Below, one piece after another: positions 56,233 to 64,000 of a stretch of 64,000 bases of DNA. This DNA comes from Setophaga petechia. Lineage: Eukaryota > Chordata > Aves > Passeriformes > Parulidae. The position numbers and the translations under genes were made by a program. Under the pieces are notes generated by a model. The model saw only the letters and a list, made by a program, of their open reading frames with translations, made no database searches and was not told the DNA's origin. The stretch covers positions 680,501-744,500 of the forward strand of contig JANCRA010000116.1 of NCBI GenBank assembly GCA_024362935.1, written 5' to 3'. Within the stretch, counting starts at the first letter, position 1; the number at the start of each line of letters is the position of its first letter.

Positions 56233-56854
56233 CCCGAGGTGCAGGGCTGCAGGCTGCAGTAAAACCCAGCCCCAGCACTCAGCTGCTGCAGCAGACACCC
56301 CCTGCCCCGCAGCCAGATGTGCCACTGTGGCCCAGACACAGGCAGCTGCTCTGTTCTCTCCTCATTATCCCTGCAGGTGTCGGCACATGGAGTGCTCCCA
56401 GCACATCTGGAGCAGTCTGATGCGGTTAACAGCTGGATTTTTTGGGTAGGGAGGGCTTTGTGGGGCCAGGACTAAGGACTCAGGCTGTCACCTTGCCTTC
56501 CTACAGCTGTCCAGGGCAGCAGCCGCATGGCCAATCAGCTCAGGATAATTTATTCTGATTTATTCTGTTTCTTTCTGACCTAGAACACTGTATATCACTT
56601 TACTCTTACATTGTTATTTATAGAAATATCTTTTTTTTTTTTGCCTTAATATGTGTTACTTATTTATTCGCTTTGTCTCTTGATAAAAATCGAGTTAATT
56701 CTAAAAAGAGATGGAATGAGTGTAAAAACAAAAAACAGATGGAAAAATTTCCAAGGACTCACTTTAATTTTCAACTGAAATTAGTAACAAAAAAAGCCCA
56801 AAACAACCAAATATATTTTCATCTTTCTCAAAAGAGTTTGAAGGGTTTTTTCTT

Positions 56855-56860
56855 AATAAA
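56855..56860 (+). terminator. NOTO: Candidate NOTO polyadenylation signal
   Basis: AATAAA about 1.75 kb beyond the NOTO stop, in an AT-rich segment (56560-56930) typical of 3' UTR ends. No closer AATAAA on the plus strand was noticed. Unproven. Confidence 0.3.
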
Positions 56861-57104
56861 CTATTTTGGACAAAATATATATAAAAGATCTTTTTTTCAA
56901 TTGATTGATGACCCCATATCAAAGTAGATGAAGGGAGTTACTATCTCTGGGCTGGTTCCTGCAGAGATAAAACTACATTTTCAGTAACAGTAGTCATGCC
57001 GGGTGAGTATGGGGGAACAAGAATTTGTGTCTGCAGGATGTGGCCAAGCCTTCTCTGCAGCTTCTGCTCTACCACCCTGAGGGGCATGGCCAGGGCAGGA
57101 ACAG

Positions 57105-57300
57105 AGCTGGGAAGGGGCTGGAGAATCCCTGAGGAGCTGGGCAGGGGCTGCAGAATCCCTGAGGAGCTGGGCAGGGGCTGCAGAATCCCTGAGGAGCTGG
57201 GCAGGGGCTGCAGAATCAATCCCTGAGGAGCTGGGCAGGGGCTGCAGAATCCCTGAGGAGCTGGGCAGGGGCTGCAGAATCCCTGAGGAGCTGGGCAGGG
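57105..57300. repeat. 30-bp minisatellite, about 6 copies
   Basis: The unit contains gaggagctgggcaggggctg then cagaatccct. Confidence 0.95.
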
Positions 57301-57812
57301 GCTCAGCCTGGAGCAAAGGAGGCTCAGGGGGCCCTTGTGGCTCTGCACAGCTCCTGCCAGGAGGGGAACAGGGACAGGAGCAGAGGAATCCCAGGATTGC
57401 TGAGACTGGAAAATCTCTCCCAGGTCACCCAGTCCAAGCTGTGCATGATCCCAACCTTGTCCCCAGCCCAGAGCTCTGAGTGCCCTGTCCAGCCCTTCCT
57501 TGGACACCTCCAGGGATGGGGACTCCAAACCTCCCAGTGCCCATTCCACCCCTTTCCATGAAGAAATCTCTGAGCAAATGGCCTCAGGTTGTGACTGGGG
57601 AGGTTTATATTGGATGTTGGGGAAAATTCATTCACAGGAAGGGCTGTGCATCCCTGGCACAGCTGCAGTGGTGGAAACCCCATCCCTGGAGGGATTTAAA
57701 AGCCATGTGGATGTGGCACTTAGGGACATGGCTCAGTTGTGGACTTGGCAGTGCCAGGGAACATTGGAGTCGTTAGTTTTAGAGGGCTTTTCCCACATTA
57801 ATATTCCATGAA
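57301..57812. mobile_element. CR1 pieces in both orientations
   Basis: 57308-57365 is a sense piece matching 7043-7090. 57383-57600 is antisense (begins agaggaatcccaggattgct). 57625-57812 is a sense 3' region ending agagggcttttcccac then tattccatgaatc. This is a nested or compound insertion between NOTO and SMYD5. Confidence 0.75.
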
Positions 57813-58560
57813 TCGCTGAGGATGTAATGGTGAGTGACAGCAGCTGTGTCTCGTCCTTGTGGTCCCTGCCATGGGCACAGTGTGATGGAGCACAGCCTCT
57901 GCTGGCTCCACCGGCCCTGGATCCCACAGCACGGCCAGGGGACATGGCCCTGGCAGCCTGTTTGTCCCTTGTCCCCCGGCCGAGTGGCCGGAGCAGTGGC
58001 CAGCCCTGCGGCCACGCCGTGGGTCTGTGGCCAGTCCTGAGGCCACGCCGTGGGTCTGTGGCCAGTCCTGAGGCCATGCTGCAGCTGCAGCTGCTGCCGC
58101 GGGCATGGAGGTGGCAGCTCCCGCCTTGTCACCCGGTGTCGTGTCCCCGCCACGAGCCGACAGTGACATCTAGTGACACCAAAGCACTGCCCAAAGCCCC
58201 GCACACGGAATCGTCCCGAAATCCCAGCCCCGCTCCCGCCGCCTGGCCAGCGAAGAGCGGGGCTGAGCCGCGGCGCTGTGAATTAGTAAATACAACCAAA
58301 CACGCGTTTCCTTGGGTTTTAAGGCTTTGCAGGCAGCCAAGCAGGAGGCACGAAGGCAGAGTGGCCACAGTAGCGTGTTTTGAAGGCTTTTTTAGGGGAA
58401 GTCGGGCCAGTTTTGGGTGCGCAGGGCAGTGGGCGATGCCCCCTCTCCACGAGGAGAGACTTCAAGGTGAGGGGGGAACTTGTGCCTGGCAGGGCTGTGA
58501 CGGCTATTCCTGTACCATTCAATAATGTTAACTGACTAGGGAGAGTCACCAAACTCCTGT
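57813..58560. other. Intergenic, NOTO-SMYD5
   Basis: Contains a short duplicated ccacgccgtgggtctgtggc motif near 58011-58055. Otherwise no feature was recognised. Confidence 0.5.
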
Positions 58561-58791
58561 ACCATTTGAGGTGGCAGCAGCAGCGCCCCGGCCCCGTTCT
58601 GGGCTGTTTTGGCGCTGTTTTGGCACTATTTTGGGCTGTTTTGGCACTATTTTGGCGCTGTTTTGGCGCTGTTTTGAGACGCTGGCCGGGGGCTGTGGAA
58701 GGGGGGCCAAGATGGCCGCCGGCCCCGCGCCCCGCGGCTGAGGAGGGCGATGGCGAGCGCGGACCCCTGAGGGGCGCAGGGAGCGGAGGAG

Positions 58792-58823
<32 letters not shown>

Positions 58824-58869
58824 AGAGGCGCTGCCCGGCGGGTCAGGGCGGGGAAGTCGCCGCCCGAAG
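58561..58869 (+). promoter_or_regulatory. SMYD5: SMYD5 CpG-island promoter with YY1-type sites
   Basis: CpG-rich and TATA-less. A short gctgttttggc repeat spans 58600-58680. caagatggccgcc (58708-58720) and aagatggcggc (58867-58877, overlapping the start codon) match the YY1 consensus. Transcription start not determinable. Confidence 0.65.
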
Positions 58870-58935
58870 ATGGCGGCCGCGGCGGGGCCACACGCCGGGG
58901 CTGCGGCGGAGGCGCGGTTCATCAGCAGCGCCAAG
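58870..58935 (+). CDS. SMYD5: SMYD5 exon 1
   Basis: 22 codons, [20 protein letters not shown] and AK. The donor is AAG|GTGAGC. Confidence 0.9.
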
Positions 58936-61900
58936 GTGAGCAGCCCCCGGTGCGCCCTCCGTGAGGGTCCCTCCCCTCCCGCCCAGCCTGAGGGCACAGC
59001 GAGTAAAATCCCGCAGGGATGGAGGGAATGGAGGGATTCCCTCAGCTCAGCTCCCGGGTATGACTCGGCTTCGGGCGCGTCCCTGACCCGCGGTTGTCCC
59101 TCGGCAGGGAAAGGGCTTGTTCGCCACCAGAAACATCCGCAAAGGGGAAACAGTCTTCGTGGAGAGGCCGGTGGTGTCATCGCAGTTCCTCTGGAATGCC
59201 CTGTACAACTACCGAGGTGAGCGGCCGGCGCTGGTGGCGTGTCCCCATCCCTGTCACCTGTCCCGGTGGTGTGGCCGCGGGGCCACAGGGGTACCAGGGG
59301 AAGGAAGGGTTTGGGTTTGTCTTAGCGCCTCTGTAAAGGTGGTCCTGATGCCTTTTCTGCCTTTGCGCTAAACTGTTGACAAGTTCGGGTGTCATCTGAG
59401 GGATGGTGATTTCCATCAGCTCTGGAGGAATGTGCCAGGTGCCGCCATAGAATCTTGGAATGGGTTGGGTTGGGTTGGAAAGGACCTTAAAGATCATATT
59501 CCACTACTAGCATGGGCAGGGACACCTTGCCCTAACCCAGGCTACTCCAAGCCCCATCCCCTTGTTCCTCTCTGGTGGTGGTACCAGTTGTGTTGCCTTG
59601 CCCTGGGTTGTAGTCCCTTTGCTTTCCGAAGGCTTTCCTGTGGCATCCATCCATCCATCCATCCATCCATCCATCCATCCATCCATCCATCCATCCATCC
59701 CTCCATCCATGTATCCCTCCCTCCATCCCTCACCCACCCCTCCTGTCTCCCCCAGCCTGTGATCACTGCCTGCGGGCTCTGGAGACGGCGGAGGAGAACG
59801 CCCAGCGCCTGCTGGGGAAGAGCTCCCTGGTGCTGCCTCACCCGGAGCAGTGCAGCATCAGGAAGGACCTGCACCAGCAGTGTCCCCGCTGCCAGGTGAG
59901 GGGCTGCTGGGAGGGACTGTGGTCTCCTTGGGATCCTTGAGTCCTTCCCATCCAGCTGGGCTCTTGTGCTGTCTGCCTTTCTGTGCCATGGGCCAAAGGG
60001 CCAGGGCTCTGCTGGTCAGGGAGGGGGCACAGATCTAGGAGCCCCTTTCCTGCTGTCACAATGCCAGCTCTGTCCCCTCGCTCTAGGTGACATACTGCAG
60101 TGCAGAGTGCAGGCAGGCAGCTCTGGAGCAGTACCACCAGGTCCTGTGCCTCGGCCCATCCCGGGATGACCCCACACACCCCCTCAACAAGCTGCAGGAG
60201 GCATGGAGGTAGGGCCTGACCTGCCTGGGGCAAGAGAGGTGGCTCTGCTGGGCTGGCTCCTTGCTGTGCATCCCTGCACAAGGTGTCTGGAGGGTGGGGG
60301 TGGCCCTGGGACACTGCCCAGCTCTTTTTCCTGGTTGGGTGTTGTGATGTTGGCAGCCCAAGGGTTTGGACACACAGCTGAGCACGCCTTATCTTTCTCC
60401 CACTAAAGAGCTCCAAAGCACTGAGCTATGCACATCCCTCACTCCTGCAGTTTTATGGTGCTCCTGCAGATCTCCAGCCTCTGGGAGATCCTCATTGTAG
60501 CATCCCATGGGCCCATTTCTGTCCCTGCTTTCAGAAAAAATAGTTCCAGAGGGGATAAGCAGCATCCCTGACTGAAATCTTGTCCCAAGCCCCAGCAGAG
60601 TGAGCAGGAGAGGGGGATTGTTTGTATGGGTGGAGCAGGAAGGTGGGTGCAGGTTTCTCTCCACTAGACCCCCACACAGCAGTGCTGCACTGACCACTTT
60701 GGTGTGCTGGATCAGTGCAGGCCTGACCACACCTATGGCAGCTGTTTCTGCCTCTCTCCAGCTTTTCATTCCCATGCCAGCCCTGATCTGCTCATCTCTT
60801 CTCCTTTGTAATCCCACAGGAACATGCATTACCCCCCAGAGACCTCCAGCATCATGCTGATGGCCAGGATGGTCGCCACCATCAAACAGGTATGGTGGGT
60901 GGTTTTGTTATCCCACTGTGGATGTTATTCCCAAGGTTTCCTTGGCCTGGCTTTCTCAGCATTTATTGTGACAATCCTCCCTCTCTCTGGGCTGGGGGGG
61001 AAAGTGGTGTTGGTGCAATGCCTCTGCTTGATTGTTTTGTCAGGCTAAAGACAAGGAGTGGTGGATCAAGACCTTCTCCCAGTTCTGCAACAAGACAGCA
61101 AATGAAGAAGAGGAGATTGTGCACAAGCTGCTGGGGGACAAATTTAAGGTAAGACCCAGCAGTTCTTCAATCCTCGAGCCTTCCTTCTCCTGCCTGTGTC
61201 TGTGAGCCCACAGATGCAAAAGCCTCATTACAGCAGGGAGAGGAAACACTGGAAACTCCAGGCTAAAAGGGAGGGCCCTGACAGTGAGGAAGTGGTTGCT
61301 TGGAGGGTTTTGGCCTTGTGATGCTTTCATGGGATATGCTGCTCCTTCCTGTGGGGGAGATGTTCCTGCTGTGGGCAGGGACAGTGTGATATTTAGCTGC
61401 TGAGTGGGTGGCTTGTGCTGCTAAATGGGTGGATTTCACAGCTGTGAGGGCAGCAGCCTCCAGCCATGCAGGGCAGGCCTGGGAGCCTGAGCCCTTCCAG
61501 AGCCTCTGGCCTGGGCTGGGCTCAGCCTCACCCCAGGGCTGGCACCCACAGCACCCCCTCCTTGACCATGCTCTGTGTCCTGCCAGGGCCAGCTGGAGCT
61601 GCTGCGCCTGCTCTTCACTGAGGCTCTTTACGATGAATATCTCAGCAGGGTGAGTGGATCTGCCTCCCAGACAGCCCAGGAGGGGCTCTGCTGGTTCCTT
61701 GCTTCCCCCAAAGCTCCCTGAAGCATTGCAGAGCCAGGTGCTCCCACAGGTTCCTCAGTCCCTTTGTCTGTCCCTCTGCAGTGGTTCACCCCAGAAGGCT
61801 TTCGATCCCTCTTTGCCCTCGTGGGGACCAATGGCCAAGGCATAGGAACCAGGTAATGGGGCTTTGTGGGTGCTCCTTGCCAGGCAGTGCAGGTGTGCAG

Positions 61901-63732
61901 TGTGACTGGCTGGCTTTAGAGATGGGGCAGACTTAAAAAACTTCATCTTGGCTGTGTCCAACCTTTTCACATCCCTCTGCCAGAGCTTGGCTGCTCTGAG
62001 CCACCTTGGATCTCCTCTGCAAGATCCCACCATGTGCTGAGAGCATTGTGGGACTGTAGAAATGTCCTGCTGTTTCTGTGGCACTGTGGCACTGTGACAG
62101 TGTCCCACTGCTCCCCAGGCACTGTAGCACTGTCCCACTGCTCTCCAAGCCCTGTGGCACTGTGTCAGTGTCCCACTGCTCCCTGAAGCCCCATGGCACT
62201 GTGACAGTGTCCCACTGCTCCTTGAAACCCTGTGGCACTGTGACATGTCCCCTGTTCCCCCAAGCACTGCAGTACTGTGTCACTGTCCCTGTCCTGCCCA
62301 GGCACTGTGTCACTGTCCCACTGCTCCCCAAGCACTGTGACACTGTGTCACTGTCCCACTGCTCCCCAAGCCCTGTGTCACTGTCCCACTGCTCCTGAAG
62401 CCCTGTGGCACTGTGTCAGTGTCCCACTGCTCCCCAGGCACTGTGGCACTGTGTCACTGATCCCTGAAGCCCTGTGGCACTGTGTCACTGTCCCACTGCT
62501 CCCCAAGCCCTGTGGCACTGTGTCACTGTGCCACTGCTCCCCAAGCCCTGTGGCACTGTGTCACTGTCCCACTGCTCCTGAAGCCCTGTGTCACTGTGCC
62601 ATGTCCCTGTTCCCCAAGCCCTGTGGCACTGTGTCACTGTGCCACTGCTCCCCAAGCCCTGTGGCACTGTGCCATGTCCCTGTTCCCCCAGCTCCCTGAG
62701 CCAGTGGGTGCACGCGTGCGATGCTCTGGACCTGCCCATGCTGGAGCGGGAGGAGCTGGACGCCTTCATCGACCAGCTCTACAAGGACATTGAGAAGGGT
62801 GAGCCCCTGGGGCTGCAGGGACAGGGCAGGCACCAGGATGGGAATCTTTGTCCTCCATCCCCTCCCAGTGGGAGGGAAAGGCTCTTGGGAAATCCCCCTG
62901 CAGCACCCGGGCCCTGCTGGCTGTGGGTGCTCCGTGGTGATGGACATTCATTCGTGCTTGTGTGTGGAGGAGCTGGAAGGGACCATGCAGAGCTCTAACC
63001 CCTCTCTCTGTGCTGCAGAGTCAGGAGAGTTTCTCAACTGCGAGGGATCAGGGCTCTACGTGCTGCAGAGCTGCTGTAAGTAACGCAAGGACTGGGAGGG
63101 AAATGTCCCATGCTAGGCTGGCTCACCTCTTCCTCTGGAGAAAGGGGTTTGTGCTTGCCATCTGTGGGATGGGATGGGTACTGCTCTCAGTATTCCCTGG
63201 CACTTTGCCCAGCTGTGGAATGGCCAGTCCTGCCTTGGATGCACTCAGATGTGATGTGGCTCCAGGAGCCACTCAGGCATTTAGCAGAGGTTGTATTGCC
63301 TGTAGGTAACCACAGCTGCATCCCCAATGCTGAGACATCCTTCCCAGAAAACAACTTCCTCCTGCATCTCACTGCTCTGGAGGACATCGAAGCAGGAGAG
63401 GTGAGACAGCAGGGCCTGGGTGCACCTGAGGTGACATCACACCTTGGCATCATCCCTGTGTCCCCTACATCCTCCATGGACCCCAGCCCCAAAACCTGCT
63501 GTGTCCTGCATCATCTTGGCAGAGGAATTCAATCCCCATCCCATGTAGGGGCTGTCACACCCCCTGTTTCTGCTTGATTCTGAGAGGGACTGGGGCAAAT
63601 CCTGCTGCTCTGGGATCATGGGGAATGATTCTGAGCCCCTCCCATTTCTGTTTGCTGCCAGGAAATCTGCATCAGTTACTTGGACTGCTGTCAGAGGGAG
63701 CGGAGCAGACACAGCCGCAACAAGATACTCAG
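58870..63732 (+). CDS. SMYD5: SMYD5 SET/MYND lysine methyltransferase; exons 1-12, 3' end missing
   Basis: SET- and MYND-domain protein lysine methyltransferase. Family members are reported to methylate histones (H4K20, H3K36) and ribosomal protein RPL40 (established knowledge). Twelve exons with GT-AG sites join in frame to 358 complete residues: 58870-58935, 59108-59216, 59756-59895, 60087-60208, 60820-60889, 61044-61148, 61587-61649, 61782-61852, 62692-62798, 63019-63075, 63306-63400 and 63662-63732. Seen: SET N-part [21 protein letters not shown] (from residue 23); MYND-type ligands C60, C63, C101, C104, C109, C113, H122, C126; the SET core NHSC at 305-308 and EEICISYLD at 335-343. The sequence is very close to human SMYD5 as I recall it. 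The N-terminus is Ala-rich and shorter. The post-SET Cys cluster and acidic tail lie beyond base 64000. The start has A at -3 and G at +4. Confidence 0.96.
59108..59216 (+). CDS. SMYD5: SMYD5 exon 2
   Basis: The acceptor is TCGGCAG|GG and the donor CGAG|GTGAGC. Residues 23-58: the start of the SET domain, GKGLFATRN... to [11 protein letters not shown]. Confidence 0.95.
59447..59575 (-). mobile_element. CR1 3' end in SMYD5 intron 2, antisense
   Basis: catagaatcttggaatgggt then ggaaaggaccttaaagatca, a clear reverse-complement CR1 terminus. Confidence 0.85.
59647..59712. repeat. (CATC)n microsatellite in SMYD5 intron 2
   Basis: About 15 catc units ending roughly 45 bp before the exon 3 acceptor. 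Confidence 0.97.
59756..59895 (+). CDS. SMYD5: SMYD5 exon 3 (MYND, first half)
   Basis: The acceptor is CCCCCAG|CC and the donor CCAG|GTGAGG. CDHC at 60-63 and CPRC at 101-104. Confidence 0.95.
60087..60208 (+). CDS. SMYD5: SMYD5 exon 4 (MYND, second half)
   Basis: The acceptor is CTCTAG|GTG and the donor GGAG|GTAGGG. Encodes [20 protein letters not shown] and C, then [10 protein letters not shown]. Confidence 0.95.
60209..60819. other. SMYD5 intron 4
   Basis: Ordinary unique intron with GT-AG ends; nothing recognised inside. Confidence 0.7.
60820..60889 (+). CDS. SMYD5: SMYD5 exon 5
   Basis: The acceptor is CCACAG|G and the donor ACAG|GTATGG. Encodes [20 protein letters not shown] plus IKQ. 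Confidence 0.94.
61044..61148 (+). CDS. SMYD5: SMYD5 exon 6
   Basis: The acceptor is GTCAG|GCT and the donor AAG|GTAAGA. 35 codons, [20 protein letters not shown] and the rest. Confidence 0.95.
61149..61586. other. SMYD5 intron 6
   Basis: 438 bp of unique intron; nothing recognised inside. Confidence 0.7.
61587..61649 (+). CDS. SMYD5: SMYD5 exon 7
   Basis: The acceptor is TGCCAG|GGC and the donor AGG|GTGAGT. Encodes [20 protein letters not shown] and R. Confidence 0.94.
61782..61852 (+). CDS. SMYD5: SMYD5 exon 8
   Basis: The acceptor is CTGCAG|TGG and the donor CCAG|GTAATG. Encodes [20 protein letters not shown] and IGT. Confidence 0.95.
62060..62690. repeat. ~30-45 bp minisatellite in SMYD5 intron 8, reaching the exon 9 acceptor
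   Basis: Units combine cactgtgtcactgtcccact with gctccccaagccctgtggca. The last units (ccatgtccctgttcccc) form the polypyrimidine tract of the exon 9 acceptor. Confidence 0.94.
62692..62798 (+). CDS. SMYD5: SMYD5 exon 9
   Basis: The acceptor is CCCCCAG|CTCC and the donor AAGG|GTGAGC. Encodes [20 protein letters not shown] through DQLYKDIEK. Confidence 0.93.
63019..63075 (+). CDS. SMYD5: SMYD5 exon 10
   Basis: The acceptor is CTGCAG|AG and the donor GCT|GTAAGT. Encodes [18 protein letters not shown]. Confidence 0.94.
63306..63400 (+). CDS. SMYD5: SMYD5 exon 11 (SET NHSC motif)
   Basis: The acceptor is TGTAG|GT and the donor GAG|GTGAGA. Encodes [20 protein letters not shown] and the rest. 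The NHSC motif forms part of the SET cofactor pocket (family knowledge). Confidence 0.95.
63662..63732 (+). CDS. SMYD5: SMYD5 exon 12 (SET C-terminal core)
   Basis: The acceptor is TGCCAG|GAA and the donor TCAG|GTAGGG. Encodes [20 protein letters not shown] and KIL. No further exon is recognisable to base 64000. Confidence 0.94.
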
Positions 63733-64000
63733 GTAGGGGCTGCCTGGAGCCACCTGGGGGGACCTCACACCCCTTGACACCCCAAACATCCACCAGGGAG
63801 GGCAGCATCCCCACCCCAGGCTGTGTGTGCATTGGGGTGTGGCTGTGCACAGGCTGCTGTGCACTTCAGAGGGCTGGAGGTGTGTGCAGGATGAGGTGCT
63901 TCTGGTGCTTTGAGCTCCTTGTAATGTGTTGTAGGATTTGGGTTCCCCCCTCTCTCTGCAGGCTTACACTTGCAGATCTTTCCTTTTCCTTATCTGTCCC

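Noticed and set aside
63950..64000. Start of the last SMYD5 exon after tctctctgcag near 63961
   Set aside because: The translation after this acceptor-like site does not match the expected continuation in any frame, so the next exon probably lies beyond the window.

Overview
This is vertebrate nuclear DNA, almost certainly from a bird and probably a songbird. It has spliced genes with GT-AG introns, many CR1-type retrotransposon 3' ends in both orientations, solo endogenous-retrovirus LTRs with 4-6 bp target duplications, and a very dense load of GC-rich minisatellites. The gene order RAB11FIP5 (minus) - NOTO (plus) - SMYD5 (plus) matches the order I recall for human chromosome 2p13. The GC content and repeat load suggest a microchromosome (inference). 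No bacterial-type system, CRISPR array or operon is present.

Layout. 1-25014 is the 5' part of RAB11FIP5 on the minus strand. Exon 1 (24638-25014) encodes the C2 domain, exon 2 is 7492-7931 and exon 3 is 2783-3437. The C-terminal exons with the Rab11-binding domain lie off the left edge. Its introns hold at least fifteen tandem arrays, a 1.8 kb AT-only array, CR1 pieces and three LTRs. 25015-25450 is its CpG-rich promoter. 25450-49550 is intergenic: blocks of unique, motif-rich sequence (about 29740-31140 interrupted by an LTR, 38140-38560, 41690-42140, 42590-42730, 45030-45650) alternate with minisatellites. These blocks are candidate regulatory elements for NOTO. 49553-50590 is a 20-bp minisatellite that ends about 95 bp before the NOTO TATA box. 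50725-55107 is NOTO, complete in three exons (202 aa, homeodomain split at the usual 44/45 position). 55108-58500 is its 3' flank. 58870-63732 carries the first twelve SMYD5 exons (358 complete residues, with MYND finger and SET motifs); the last exon or exons lie off the right edge.

The three genes are neighbours by ancient synteny, not a pathway. RAB11FIP5 is a recycling-endosome Rab11 effector, NOTO a node/notochord transcription factor, and SMYD5 a SET-domain lysine methyltransferase. The most interesting non-coding signal is a full 12-base T-box half-site 8 bp from a forkhead site at 45184-45210, about 5.5 kb upstream of NOTO, inside unique sequence. That is the expected grammar of a notochord enhancer. 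By my tally about a quarter of the window is tandem repeat, and most long open frames here are artefacts of those arrays.
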